A stretch of 64,000 bases of DNA from Pseudomonas batumici (GTDB lineage Bacteria > Pseudomonadota > Gammaproteobacteria > Pseudomonadales > Pseudomonadaceae). Numbering within the stretch: the first letter of the stretch is position 1; every line of letters starts with the position of its first letter. Under the pieces are notes generated by a model. That model was not told where the DNA came from. It searched no databases and saw nothing but the letters and a program-made list of their open reading frames with translations. Shown in pieces: positions 49,441 through 58,635 of this stretch. The translations under genes were made by a program, and so were the position numbers. The stretch lies in assembly GCF_000820515.1 (NCBI RefSeq), contig NZ_JXDG01000058.1:62001-126000 (forward strand), written 5' to 3'.

Positions 49441-49759
49441 CGACTTTCAGGGAAGAGGAGCATCACGCCCCTCAGGGACAACGCCTTGAGCCCCGTTCTT
49501 CTAGACTCAACGGGCAGTCGCAGAAAGAACCGCCCACGTCGCTTTGGTGCGCACGAATCAAAGACAGCATGGCAAGCTGCCTTTTATGCCCTGAAGAGGT
49601 GTGGCGAAGACCGCACCGGGCCCAACAAGATACCCGCCCAGGGTGCCTGGCCAACGGCCTGAAAATGCCACGATACCGTGACGTGGCGTGAGCGCCGCAG
49701 CCGACACTTTCGGACAACCGACAACCACCTGGTTCGTCCGTGACCGTGAGGAATGCCGT
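49441..49759. other. Intergenic region before the fds operon
   Basis: 319 bp with no gene I can support. It should hold the fdsGBAD promoter. No clear sigma-70 pair or sigma-54 GG-N10-GC element was found, and no regulator gene is adjacent. Confidence 0.6.
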
Positions 49760-50236
49760 ATGCCTGATGAGATGTTGCACCTGCCCATGGTCAACAACGT
49801 GCTGGAGCGCCACAAAGGCTCCCCCGGCGCGCTATTGCCGATCCTTCATGAGATTCAGGCGGGTATCGGCTACATCCCCGATGCCGCCGTCCCCGAGATT
49901 GCCCACGCCCTCAACCTGAGTCAGGCCGAGGTTCGCGGGGTGATCAGCTTCTACCATGACTTCCGCACCGCGCCTCCGGCCCGGCATATCCTGCGGCTGT
50001 GCCGGGCCGAGTCCTGCCAGAGTCGCGGCGCCGAGCAGCTCGCCGCGCAGTTGCGCGAACGTCTGCAACTGGACGACCACGGCAGCAGCGCCGACGGCAA
50101 CATCAGCCTGCGCCCGGTGTATTGCCTCGGCGCCTGCGCCTGCTCGCCCGCCCTGGAGCTGGATGGCCAGGTGCATGCGCGGCTCAGCGCCGAACGCCTG
50201 GATGCCCTGCTCGATGCCTGCCAGGAGGACGCATGA
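49760..50236 (+). CDS. fdsG: NAD-dependent formate dehydrogenase, gamma subunit
   Basis: A 158-residue NuoE-like subunit carrying one [2Fe-2S] cluster. The ligands are in CRAESC (about residues 84-89) and CLGACAC (about 125-131). GALLPILHEIQAGIGYIP is the family start. The ATG at 49760 has GAGGA 8 nt upstream, so longer upstream starts are rejected. It passes electrons between the FdsA cluster chain and the FMN of FdsB. First gene of fdsGBAD. Confidence 0.93.
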   Translation: MPDEMLHLPMVNNVLERHKGSPGALLPILHEIQAGIGYIPDAAVPEIAHALNLSQAEVRGVISFYHDFRTAPPARHILRLCRAESCQSRGAEQLAAQLRERLQLDDHGSSADGNISLRPVYCLGACACSPALELDGQVHARLSAERLDALLDACQEDA

Positions 50237-51795
50237 TGCCAAGCCTCTATCTACCCGTTGATTCCGTTGCCCGTGCCGTGGGTGCCGACGAAGTGGCCGT
50301 GGCCCTGGCCACTCAAGCCCGGGAACGCAATCTGCCGCTGGACCTGCAACGCACCAGCTCGCGCGGCTTGTACTGGTTGGAACCGCTGTTGGAAATCGAC
50401 AGCCCGCAAGGCCGCATCGGCTTCGGCCCGCTGACCGTCGCCGACGTGCCGTCCCTGCTCGATGCACTGCAAGGCGAGCCGTCCGCTCACCCACTGGCCT
50501 TGGGCCCGGTGGAGCAGTTGCCTTACCTGAAGACTCAACAGCGCCTGCTATTCGCTCGCGCCGGCATTACCCGACCGCTGTCCCTCGAGGACTACCGGGC
50601 CCACGGCGGCTTCGAGGGCTTGACCCAAGCCATCGCCCTGGGCGGCGAGCAGACCGCCACCGCCGTGTTCGACTCTGGCCTGCGTGGCCGTGGCGGCGCG
50701 GCCTTCCCGGCCGGGATCAAATGGCGCACGGTGCGCAGCGCCCAGGCGGCGCAGAAATACATCGTGTGCAACGCCGACGAAGGCGATTCTGGCACCTTCG
50801 CCGATCGCATGTTGATGGAGGGCGACCCCTTCCTACTGATCGAAGGCATGGCCATTGCCGGTCTCAGCGTCGGCGCCAGCTACGGCTACATCTATGTGCG
50901 CTCGGAATATCCACAGGCCGTCGCCACACTGCGCGAAGCGCTGGAGATTGCTCGCGCCGCCGGTTACCTCGGCACCAATGTCAGCGGCAGCGGCCAGGCC
51001 TTCGACATGGAAGTGCGTGTCGGTGCCGGCGCCTACATCTGCGGCGAGGAAACCGCGCTGCTGGATTCTCTCGAAGGCAAGCGCGGGATCGTCCGCGCCA
51101 AGCCGCCGATCCCCGCCCTGAAGGGCCTGTTTGGCCTGCCGACCCTGGTGCACAACGTGCTGACCCTGGCCTCGGTGCCGCTGATCCTGGCCAAAGGCGC
51201 GCAGTTCTATCGCGATTACGGCATGGGCCGCTCCCTGGGCACCATGCCCTTCCAGCTGGCGGGCAATATTCGTCACGGCGGCCTGGTGGAAAGGGCCTTC
51301 GGCCTGACCCTGCGGGAACTGGTGGAAGACTACGGCGGCGGGACCGCCAGTGGCCGGCCGCTGAAGGCCGCACAAGTGGGCGGCCCTCTCGGTGCCTGGG
51401 TGCCACCCCACCAATTCGACACCCCGCTGGATTACGAAACCTTCGCCGCCATCGGCGCCATGCTCGGTCACGGCGGTGTGGTGGTGGCCGATGACAGCCT
51501 GGACATGGCCCACATGGCCCGCTTCGCCCTGCAGTTCTGCGCCGAGGAATCCTGTGGCAAATGCACCCCCTGCCGCATCGGCTCGACCCGCGGCGTGGAG
51601 GTAATCGACCGTCTGCTGGCCGCCCCCGACCAGAACGGTCGCGATCAGCAGGCGATCATCCTCAAGGACCTCTGCGACACCCTGCAATACGGTTCGCTTT
51701 GCGCACTGGGCGGCATGACTTCCTATCCCGTGGCCAGCGCCCTCAAGTACTTCCCCGCCGACTTCGGTCTGCAGCCCTCGGAGGCCGACCAATGA
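50233..51795 (+). CDS. fdsB: NAD-dependent formate dehydrogenase, beta subunit (diaphorase)
   Basis: A 520-residue NuoF-like subunit that reduces NAD+. The NADH/FMN sites are GLRGRGGAAFPAGIKW, CNADEGDSGTFADR and ICGEETALLDSLEG. The C-terminal [4Fe-4S] ligands are in ESCGKCTPCR and SLCALGG. The N-terminal ~100 residues form an extra thioredoxin-like region, as in FdsB/HoxF-type proteins. The start is ATG 50233 or the adjacent ATG 50236; AGGAGG is better spaced for the second. It overlaps fdsG and fdsA by 4 bp each. Confidence 0.94.
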   Translation: MMPSLYLPVDSVARAVGADEVAVALATQARERNLPLDLQRTSSRGLYWLEPLLEIDSPQGRIGFGPLTVADVPSLLDALQGEPSAHPLALGPVEQLPYLKTQQRLLFARAGITRPLSLEDYRAHGGFEGLTQAIALGGEQTATAVFDSGLRGRGGAAFPAGIKWRTVRSAQAAQKYIVCNADEGDSGTFADRMLMEGDPFLLIEGMAIAGLSVGASYGYIYVRSEYPQAVATLREALEIARAAGYLGTNVSGSGQAFDMEVRVGAGAYICGEETALLDSLEGKRGIVRAKPPIPALKGLFGLPTLVHNVLTLASVPLILAKGAQFYRDYGMGRSLGTMPFQLAGNIRHGGLVERAFGLTLRELVEDYGGGTASGRPLKAAQVGGPLGAWVPPHQFDTPLDYETFAAIGAMLGHGGVVVADDSLDMAHMARFALQFCAEESCGKCTPCRIGSTRGVEVIDRLLAAPDQNGRDQQAIILKDLCDTLQYGSLCALGGMTSYPVASALKYFPADFGLQPSEADQ

Positions 51796-54680
51796 TCACG
51801 CTCTTCGACCCGAACACCGATATCGACCTTGGAACCCCTGCCCGCGACAGCCAGGTGCAGGTCACCCTGAACATCGACGGTCGCAGCATCAGCGTGCCCG
51901 AAGGCACCTCGGTGATGCGCGCCGCCGCGCTGCTGGGCACCACCATTCCGAAACTCTGTGCCACCGACAGCCTGGAAGCCTTCGGCTCCTGCCGCATGTG
52001 CCTGGTGGAGATCGACGGCATGCGCGGCTACCCGGCGTCCTGCACTACGCCGGTCAGCGAAGGCATGAACGTGCACACCCAGACGTCGAAGCTCGCCACT
52101 CTGCGCCGCAACGTCATGGAGCTGTACATCTCCGATCACCCGCTGGACTGCCTGACCTGCTCGGCCAACGGCAACTGCGAGCTGCAAACCGTCGCCGGCC
52201 AGGTCGGCCTGCGGGAGGTGCGTTACGGCTATGAAGGCGACAACCATCTGGCCGACCAGAAGGACACCTCCAACCCCTACTTCGACTACGACCCGAGCAA
52301 GTGCATCGTCTGCAACCGTTGCGTGCGCGCCTGCGAAGAAACCCAGGGCACCTTTGCCCTGACCATCACCGGGCGCGGTTTCGAATCCCGGGTCGCGGCC
52401 GCCGGAGGCGAGAATTTCCTCGACTCGGAATGCGTGTCCTGCGGCGCCTGTGTGCAAGCCTGCCCTACCGCGACGCTGATGGAAAAAAGCGTGGTCGAAC
52501 TCGGTCAGCCCGAACGCGCCGTGATCACCACTTGCGCCTATTGCGGCGTGGGTTGCTCGTTCCGCGCCGAGATGAAAGGCGACCAGTTGGTACGCATGGT
52601 TCCCGACAAGAACGGCCAGGCCAACCACGGCCACTCCTGCGTCAAGGGGCGCTTTGCCTGGGGCTACGCCAGCCACCCGGATCGCATCACCAAGCCGATG
52701 ATCCGCAAGCACATCAACGACCCTTGGCAGGAAGTCAGCTGGGATGAAGCGGTGACCTACGCCGCCAGCGAATTCCGCCGGCTGCAGCAAAAGTACGGCC
52801 GCGACTCCATTGGTGGGATCACCTCCAGCCGCTGCACCAACGAAGAAACCTACCTGGTGCAGAAACTGGTGCGCGCCGCCTTCGGCAACAACAACGTCGA
52901 CACCTGTGCGCGGGTCTGCCACTCGCCGACCGGCTATGGCCTGAAACAAACCCTGGGCGAGTCCGCCGGGACCCAGAGTTTCGACTCGGTGATGCAGGCC
53001 GACGTGATCCTGGTGATCGGCGCCAACCCCAGCGACGCCCACCCGGTGTTCGCCTCCCAGCTTAAACGCCGCCTGCGTGAAGGCGCGCGGCTGATCGTCA
53101 TCGACCCACGCCGCATCGACCTGGTGGACACGGTGCATGGCCGCGCCGAACTGCACCTGGCCCTGCGCCCGGGCACCAACGTCGCCATGCTCAATGCCCT
53201 GGCCCACGTCATCGTCACCGAAGGCCTGCTCGACCAGGCCTTTATCGACGCCCGTTGCGAGGGCAACGATTTCGCCCACTGGAGCGAGTTCGTCAGCCGT
53301 GCGGAAAACTCGCCGGAAGTCCTGGGCGACATCTGCGGCGTCGCCGCTGCCGACATCCGCGCCGCCGCCCGCCTATATGCCACTGGCGGCAACGCGGCGA
53401 TCTACTACGGCTTGGGCGTAACCGAACACAGCCAGGGCAGCACCGCGGTCATGGGCATCGCCAACCTGGCCATGGCCACTGGCAACATCGGCCGCGAGGG
53501 CGTGGGCGTGAACCCGCTGCGCGGGCAGAACAACGTTCAGGGCTCCTGCGACATGGGCTCCTTCCCGCACGAGTTGCCCGGCTACCGGCACATTTCCAAC
53601 GAGGTGATACGGGCGCAATTCGAACAGGCCTGGAACGTTACGCTGCAACCCGATCCGGGCCTGCGCATTCCCAACATGTTCGAGTCTGCCCTGGCCGGCG
53701 GCTTCAAGGGCTTGTATTGCCAGGGCGAAGACATCGCCCAGAGCGACCCCAATACCCAGCACGTCACCGCGGCCCTGTCGGCCATGGAATGCATCGTGGT
53801 ACAGGATATTTTCCTCAACGAAACCGCCAAGTTCGCCCACGTGTTCCTGCCGGGCGCGTCGTTCCTGGAGAAAGACGGCACCTTCACCAACGCCGAGCGA
53901 CGCATCTCCCGCGTGCGCAAAGTCATGGAACCGCTGGGCGGCAAGGCCGACTGGGAAGGCACAGTGGCCTTGGCCAACGCCCTCGGTTACCCGATGAACT
54001 ACCAGCACCCATCGGAAATCATGGATGAAATCGCCAGCCTGACACCGACCTTCACCAACGTCAGCTACGCCGAACTGGAGCGCCACGGCAGCCTGCAATG
54101 GCCGTGCAATGCTGCGGCACCGGACGGCACGCCGACCATGCACATCGAGGAATTCGTACGCGGCAAAGGGCGCTTCATGCTCACCGGCTACGTGCCCACC
54201 GAGGAAAAGGTCAACAGCCGCTATCCACTGCTGCTGACCACCGGGCGCATCCTCAGCCAGTACAACGTCGGCGCCCAGACCCGGCGTACCGACAACGTCG
54301 CCTGGCACGACGAAGACCGCCTGGAAATCCACCCGACCGACGCCGAGAGCCGTGGCATCAACGAAGGCGATTGGGTCGGTATCGGCAGCCGCGCCGGACA
54401 GACCGTGCTGCGTGCGCGGGTCACCGAGCGGGTCGCCCCGGGGGTGGTGTACACCACCTTCCACTTCCCTGAGTCGGGGGCCAACGTCATCACCACCGAC
54501 AACTCCGACTGGGCCACCAACTGTCCGGAGTACAAAGTCACCGCCGTGGAAGTCAGTCGTGTCTACCACCCTTCCGAGTGGCAGAAACGCTACCAGGCCT
54601 TCAGCGACGAACAACAACGCCTGCTCGACCAACGCCGCCATGAAGGCAGTGCCGGAGCAAAAGCCGAGGTGCGCCGATGA
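51792..54680 (+). CDS. fdsA: NAD-dependent formate dehydrogenase, alpha (catalytic Mo) subunit
   Basis: A 962-residue molybdenum enzyme oxidising formate to CO2 in the cytoplasm. An N-terminal NuoG-like part carries a [2Fe-2S] (Cys56, 67, 70, 84), a cluster at Cys120/123/129, two ferredoxin [4Fe-4S] clusters (Cys171-181 and Cys214-224) and one at Cys248/251/255/283. The bis-MGD domain follows. The active site is Cys376-His377 (ARVCHSPTG), so this is a cysteine rather than a selenocysteine enzyme. The ATG at 51792 overlaps fdsB by 4 bp. The FdhD/FdsC-type sulfurtransferase needed for maturation is not in this operon. Confidence 0.96.
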   Translation: MITLFDPNTDIDLGTPARDSQVQVTLNIDGRSISVPEGTSVMRAAALLGTTIPKLCATDSLEAFGSCRMCLVEIDGMRGYPASCTTPVSEGMNVHTQTSKLATLRRNVMELYISDHPLDCLTCSANGNCELQTVAGQVGLREVRYGYEGDNHLADQKDTSNPYFDYDPSKCIVCNRCVRACEETQGTFALTITGRGFESRVAAAGGENFLDSECVSCGACVQACPTATLMEKSVVELGQPERAVITTCAYCGVGCSFRAEMKGDQLVRMVPDKNGQANHGHSCVKGRFAWGYASHPDRITKPMIRKHINDPWQEVSWDEAVTYAASEFRRLQQKYGRDSIGGITSSRCTNEETYLVQKLVRAAFGNNNVDTCARVCHSPTGYGLKQTLGESAGTQSFDSVMQADVILVIGANPSDAHPVFASQLKRRLREGARLIVIDPRRIDLVDTVHGRAELHLALRPGTNVAMLNALAHVIVTEGLLDQAFIDARCEGNDFAHWSEFVSRAENSPEVLGDICGVAAADIRAAARLYATGGNAAIYYGLGVTEHSQGSTAVMGIANLAMATGNIGREGVGVNPLRGQNNVQGSCDMGSFPHELPGYRHISNEVIRAQFEQAWNVTLQPDPGLRIPNMFESALAGGFKGLYCQGEDIAQSDPNTQHVTAALSAMECIVVQDIFLNETAKFAHVFLPGASFLEKDGTFTNAERRISRVRKVMEPLGGKADWEGTVALANALGYPMNYQHPSEIMDEIASLTPTFTNVSYAELERHGSLQWPCNAAAPDGTPTMHIEEFVRGKGRFMLTGYVPTEEKVNSRYPLLLTTGRILSQYNVGAQTRRTDNVAWHDEDRLEIHPTDAESRGINEGDWVGIGSRAGQTVLRARVTERVAPGVVYTTFHFPESGANVITTDNSDWATNCPEYKVTAVEVSRVYHPSEWQKRYQAFSDEQQRLLDQRRHEGSAGAKAEVRR

Positions 54681-54898
54681 GCACTGACAACCTGATCAAG
54701 ATGGCCAACCAGATCGCCCAGTACTTCGCCAGCGAACCGGACCAGCAACAAGCCGTGCTCGGCGTGCGCAATCATCTGCAGCTGTTCTGGACGCCCGGCA
54801 TGCGCAAGGAACTGCTGGCCTGGCAGACGGAGCATCAGGGGGCGGACTTGCACCCACTGGCGCAGGCGGCGGTCAGTGGGGCGGGTTGGGAGGCTTAG
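54677..54898 (+). CDS. fdsD: NAD-dependent formate dehydrogenase, delta subunit
   Basis: A 73-residue subunit with the family pattern LIKMANQIAQYFAS, then HLQLFWTPGMRKELLAW. In Cupriavidus and Rhodobacter it belongs to the (FdsGBAD)2 complex and stabilises it. It overlaps fdsA by 4 bp (ATGA) and ends the operon. Confidence 0.92.
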   Translation: MSTDNLIKMANQIAQYFASEPDQQQAVLGVRNHLQLFWTPGMRKELLAWQTEHQGADLHPLAQAAVSGAGWEA

Positions 54899-54924
54899 GT
54901 TTACACGAGCCCTTGAGATTGCTC

Positions 54925-54967
54925 CTTGGCCGGTGAAGACGGGCCAAGGGGCGCTCCAACATTTTTT
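54925..54967 (+). terminator. Terminator of the fds operon
   Basis: CCTTGGCC / GGCCAAGG stem (54925-54950) with a T-rich stretch 12 nt later (54963-54967). The spacing between stem and T-run is long, so efficiency may be low. Confidence 0.5.
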
Positions 54968-55023
54968 CAAAACTGTACATTCCCCTGAAAAGCAAGTGCT
55001 TCTCTTATCCTTGCCGCTCGTCG

Positions 55024-55045
55024 CTACTGTCATTTCTGACAGTAG
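55024..55045. promoter_or_regulatory. Perfect palindrome upstream of the delta-60 repeat gene
   Basis: CTACTGTCA-TTTC-TGACAGTAG, 9-bp arms with a 4-nt centre, 63 bp before the start codon. It looks like the operator of a dimeric regulator or the -35 region of an activated promoter. No regulator is encoded nearby. Confidence 0.55.
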
Positions 55046-55107
55046 GCAGACAAGAAAGCCCTCCCCTATAAGTGGCCTCTCCATCCTTCCTTTAAAGAGA
55101 AACGGAT

Positions 55108-56310
55108 ATGGCTACGCACAAGGCAACTAAAGCGGCAGGCGATCTCGACCCAAGCTTTGGTGACGAGGGAAAAGTACTGTTCACTCTCGCTCAAGGCCCC
55201 TTTCGAGGATCATCAAAATTACTCAACGACGGAAAAATACTCACGGCGGGATTCAGTGCCAATGATGTTGTCCTGGTACGGCACCTCAGCAATGGCGAGG
55301 TGGATGACTCTTTTGGCGACCACGGAATAAAGCGCATCAACCTTATTCCTGGGGTCCCCGTAGTACAGGCAGGCTTGACCTTGGACTCCAATGGAAACGC
55401 CTTGATATTTGGCAGCGTCGGAGAACCGTTCGAAGAAATTCTCTATTTCATCAGAACCCTGCCTGACGGAAAATTGGACACCACCTTTGGTAGAGAGGGG
55501 CGTGTCTTTATTGATCTGCCGGCTGGAAGCGATGTTGCTCATGCCGTGGCAATTCAACCCGATGGAAAAATCGTACTCGCCGCAAGAGCGGAACGAGATT
55601 TTGAGGTTTATGACGAAGTGCTTCTTCGTCTCGACAGCAAAGGGCACCTTGATCCGACCTTTGGCAGGACCGGTATGGTGTTCGTCGGGAAAGTCTACTT
55701 CTCATCAGTGATCGTTCTCCCGGATGGCAAACTGCTTCTAGCCGGTTCAAAAAATGGCGTCCTGCTGTTTGCACGTTATCTGAGCGATGGCCAAGCCGAT
55801 GCTAGTTTCGGTGAAAATGGCTTTGTGACGCTGGAAATAAAATCCAGCACGTTGGCACAATTTTCGGGAGCTATGCTGCAGCGGGATGGGAAAATCGTCG
55901 CCGTGGGTTATGCGTTCTTTGAGCAAAAGGGATTCCGGCCCCTGACAACGCGAGTCAGCTCCGACGGGAGTCTGGACAATACCTTTAATCACGGCGCACC
56001 TGCGATCATCGGCTTTGAGGAGCACGAAGTTCAAAATATGGCCGTAGCCATTCAGCTTGACGATAAAATCATTGCAGTCGGACAGTCCTTGGGGAGTGTC
56101 GAAACCGCCAACTTCACACTAATGCGTTTTCTGCCCAATGGAGCACTGGATACTGAATTCGGGTCACACGGTCGACTCATGACAAACCTAGGCGGTTTGG
56201 ATTCAGCGAGAGGTGTTTCTTTGCAAAGCGATGGAAAGATAGTGGTGTCTGGCACGGTAGTGGCCTCTCCCAGGGGAACAGGCCAGGGAATAGCACGCTA
56301 TCTCAGTTGA
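55108..56310 (+). CDS. Delta-60 repeat beta-propeller protein
   Basis: A 400-residue protein made of seven ~58-residue repeats, each opening with a (L/V/A)D-x-(S/T)FG-x-x-G motif at about residues 13, 66, 124, 182, 231, 290 and 348, and each containing a DGKI(L/V)-like strand. This is the delta-60 repeat, expected to fold as a seven-bladed propeller. There is no signal peptide or membrane segment. Related Pseudomonas proteins are often found by secretion systems or as mannuronan-like or adhesion proteins, but no function can be assigned. Base composition is clearly less GC-rich than its neighbours, suggesting transfer. Monocistronic. Confidence 0.85.
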   Translation: MATHKATKAAGDLDPSFGDEGKVLFTLAQGPFRGSSKLLNDGKILTAGFSANDVVLVRHLSNGEVDDSFGDHGIKRINLIPGVPVVQAGLTLDSNGNALIFGSVGEPFEEILYFIRTLPDGKLDTTFGREGRVFIDLPAGSDVAHAVAIQPDGKIVLAARAERDFEVYDEVLLRLDSKGHLDPTFGRTGMVFVGKVYFSSVIVLPDGKLLLAGSKNGVLLFARYLSDGQADASFGENGFVTLEIKSSTLAQFSGAMLQRDGKIVAVGYAFFEQKGFRPLTTRVSSDGSLDNTFNHGAPAIIGFEEHEVQNMAVAIQLDDKIIAVGQSLGSVETANFTLMRFLPNGALDTEFGSHGRLMTNLGGLDSARGVSLQSDGKIVVSGTVVASPRGTGQGIARYLS

Positions 56311-56450
56311 TGGGATAGGGCCTTCCGTCCCTGATGAAAAAAACCACATGATTAGACATCCGGTTGAGCACTATCTGCAGGCCAAGGCCTTCCAGAAGCA
56401 TTTCACTCTCCCTTTTTTTATCAGGGTGTGGTGTAGGGATGCTGTAAAGG

Positions 56451-56473
56451 AGCGGTCCGCACGACCGCTCCGT
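56451..56473 (-). terminator. Terminator after the binding-protein gene
   Basis: GGAGCGGTC / GACCGCTCC stem with a 5-nt loop, followed on the minus strand by TTTAC, 18 bp past the stop codon. The 56311-56490 gap holds nothing else I can support. Confidence 0.7.
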
Positions 56474-56490
56474 TCAAGGGAACGAGGGGG

Positions 56491-57279
56491 TCATTTCGCG
56501 CCGTAGACGTCGAAGTCGAAGTATTTCTTGTTGATGCGTGCGTAAGTGCCGTTGGCCAGAATAGTCGCCAGGGCCTTGTTCAAGTCTTCGCGCAGCTCGA
56601 CATCGCTCTTGCGCAAGCCGATGCCATCACCGACACCGAAAAAGGCCGGATCATCCAGGGTCGCACCGGCAAACTCATAGTCCTTGCCCGCCGCTGTGCC
56701 GAGGAAGCCGTAGCTGGCTTGAATCGCCCCCTGTAGCGAGGCATCTAGGCGGCCCACCACCAAGTCGGCGTAGACCTGGTCCTGATTCTGATACGACAGA
56801 ACGTCCACCCCCTTCGTCCCCCAAACGGCTTTGGCAAAAGCCTCCTGGGTCGAGCCCTGCTCCACGCCAATGCGCTTGCCCTTGAGGGACTCAAGGGTCG
56901 GCAGCAGCCCCGATCCACGCTTGACCACCAGCCGTGCCGGCGCATTGGAGACCTTGTCGGTAAAAGCGATCTGCTCCTGGCGCTTGGGCGTCACGGTCAT
57001 CGACGACGCCACCGCGTCGAACTTGCGCGCCAGCAACCCCGGGATCATCCCGTCCCAGCTGCTTTCCACCCAGACACAGTGGGCTTTCAGTTCGGCGCAG
57101 AGCGCTTCGGCGATATCGACCCCGAAGCCGGTCAGCGAGCCATCATTGTTCTTGTATTCCAGCGGTGGGTACGTGGGGTCGATACCCAGCCTCAAGACTT
57201 TCCCGGACCAGTCGGCCGCACCGGCCAGGCTGGAGGCCGTCAGGAAAACCAGGGATACAGCCGCAATCATCTTGTTCAT
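56491..57279 (-). CDS. Amino-acid ABC transporter periplasmic binding protein
   Basis: A 262-residue SBP_bac_3 protein with a signal peptide (MNKMIAAVSLVFLTASSLAGA). Family motifs are LRLGIDPTYPPLEYKNNDGS, GFGVDIAEALC and SSWDGMIPGLLARKFDAVAS. It belongs to the lysine/arginine/ornithine or opine-binding branch by general look. No permease or ATPase gene is adjacent. It follows the M20 amidohydrolase gene by 65 bp on the same strand, so the two are probably cotranscribed and linked to use of an N-acylated amino acid. The start at 57279 begins the signal peptide. Confidence 0.88.
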   Translation of the reverse strand: MNKMIAAVSLVFLTASSLAGAADWSGKVLRLGIDPTYPPLEYKNNDGSLTGFGVDIAEALCAELKAHCVWVESSWDGMIPGLLARKFDAVASSMTVTPKRQEQIAFTDKVSNAPARLVVKRGSGLLPTLESLKGKRIGVEQGSTQEAFAKAVWGTKGVDVLSYQNQDQVYADLVVGRLDASLQGAIQASYGFLGTAAGKDYEFAGATLDDPAFFGVGDGIGLRKSDVELREDLNKALATILANGTYARINKKYFDFDVYGAK

Positions 57280-57344
57280 TGTTATTTTCCTCTTCAGACC
57301 ACAGACGATGTTTTGTACAAACCGACGCGCGAAAATACGGCGTC

Positions 57345-58514
57345 TCAACTCAGGAAACGCTCGACCAGCTTGACCCAGTAGCTCGCCCCGATCGGCAGGC
57401 AAGCGTCATTGAAGTCGTAGCCGGGGTTGTGCAGCTGACAGCCGCTCTCGCCTTCACCGTTGCCAATCACCAAGTAACTGCCAGGGCACTTTTCCAGGAT
57501 GAAGGCGAAGTCCTCACTCGCGGTGAAGGGCCGTAGATCGTTGATCAGTTGCCCTTCGCCCAACCAATCCAGGGCGACCTCGCGGGCGAACGCGGTGTGC
57601 TCGGGATGATTGATCAACACGGGATGACAGTGCTGATAGTCGATCTCGGCCCGGGCACCGAAACTGGCGGCCTGGCCGTTGACCAGTTCGGTAATCCTGA
57701 CTTCGAGCAACTGGCGAACCTCAGGTGTCAGCGCACGCACGCTCAAGCTCATCTGGGCACTGGACGGGATCACATTCGAAGCGCTGCCGGCATGAATGGA
57801 GCCCACCGTGATAATCGCCACATCCTGTGGGTTGACGTTGCGCGAGACGATGCTTTGCAGCGCGATCACAATGGACGAGCAGACCACCACCGGGTCAATC
57901 GCCTTGTGCGGCACCGCGCCGTGACCGCCGTTGCCGATGATATTGATCGTCACCGTGTCGGCCGAGGCCATGAACGGCCCGCTGTAGAACCCCAGGTGTC
58001 CGACGGGATAACCCGGTATGTTATGCATCGCAAAGATCGCATCACACGGAAAGCGTTCGAGCAGGCCGTCCTCCAGCATTTTCCGGGCACCGCCCAGCCC
58101 TTCTTCAGCCGGTTGGAAGATCACCTGCAACGTGCCGTTGAACGCCCGGGTCTGGGCCAAGTGCCTGGCGGCTGCCAGCAAGGTTGCCGTATGACCGTCG
58201 TGGCCGCAGGCATGCATGACCCCGTCGATCCGGCTGGCATGGGGCAAACCGCTGGTTTCCTGAATCGGCAGCGCGTCCATGTCGGCACGCAAGCCGATGG
58301 AGCGGCCTTCGCCATTTTTCAGGGTACCGACGACACCGGTCTTGCCGACGCCGGTGCTGACCTGAAAGCCCCACTGGGTCAAACACTGGGCAACACGTTC
58401 GCTGGTAACAAACTCTTCAAAACCCAGTTCGGGATGCGCGTGAATGCTGCGACGCAGCGCGATCATTTCATCTTGCAGCGCTGCAATACCAGGCAGGACA
58501 TGGCCAGCATCCAT
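57345..58514 (-). CDS. M20-family amidohydrolase (hippurate hydrolase type)
   Basis: A 389-residue M20D metal-dependent amidohydrolase, predicted to remove acyl or aryl groups from N-acyl amino acids. Metal ligands are in MHACGHDGHTATLL (Cys103, His105), QPAEEGLGG (Glu137/138) and AMHNIPGYPVG, with a distal His near the end in QLHNPGYDFND. GNGGHGAVPHKAIDP belongs to the dimerisation lid. It is divergent from a LysR gene and followed by a periplasmic binding protein. The exact substrate is not readable. Confidence 0.88.
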   Translation of the reverse strand: MDAGHVLPGIAALQDEMIALRRSIHAHPELGFEEFVTSERVAQCLTQWGFQVSTGVGKTGVVGTLKNGEGRSIGLRADMDALPIQETSGLPHASRIDGVMHACGHDGHTATLLAAARHLAQTRAFNGTLQVIFQPAEEGLGGARKMLEDGLLERFPCDAIFAMHNIPGYPVGHLGFYSGPFMASADTVTINIIGNGGHGAVPHKAIDPVVVCSSIVIALQSIVSRNVNPQDVAIITVGSIHAGSASNVIPSSAQMSLSVRALTPEVRQLLEVRITELVNGQAASFGARAEIDYQHCHPVLINHPEHTAFAREVALDWLGEGQLINDLRPFTASEDFAFILEKCPGSYLVIGNGEGESGCQLHNPGYDFNDACLPIGASYWVKLVERFLS

Positions 58515-58603
58515 TTTTGTACCCCTTCGACAAGAGCTGAGCGGTTGATGGGGTGGATCTTAGGGAAGGGACTCCAGGCTGGGGAGACGCAGTTTGGTTA
58601 TGA

Positions 58604-58622
58604 TGACAACCATGAGTTGTCA
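58604..58622. promoter_or_regulatory. Inverted repeat at the LysR start
   Basis: TGACAAC-CATGA-GTTGTCA, 7-bp arms, 14 bp before the LysR start codon, overlapping a second partial dyad GGTT..AACC. The position suits autoregulation by the LysR protein of the amidohydrolase cluster. Confidence 0.5.
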
Positions 58623-58635
58623 CCAGGGTGAGCAG

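Noticed and set aside
49560..49600. Possible sigma-54 promoter before fdsG (tggcaagctgccttttatgcc)
   Set aside because: A GG is present, but the GC of the -12 element is not at the required distance and the flanking consensus is poor.
51792..54680. Selenocysteine in formate dehydrogenase alpha
   Set aside because: The active-site codon is TGC (Cys376); there is no in-frame TGA.
55108..56310. Tandem DNA repeats suggesting a CRISPR or satellite
   Set aside because: The periodicity is at protein level (delta-60 motif every ~58 residues); the DNA units are too diverged and have no spacers.
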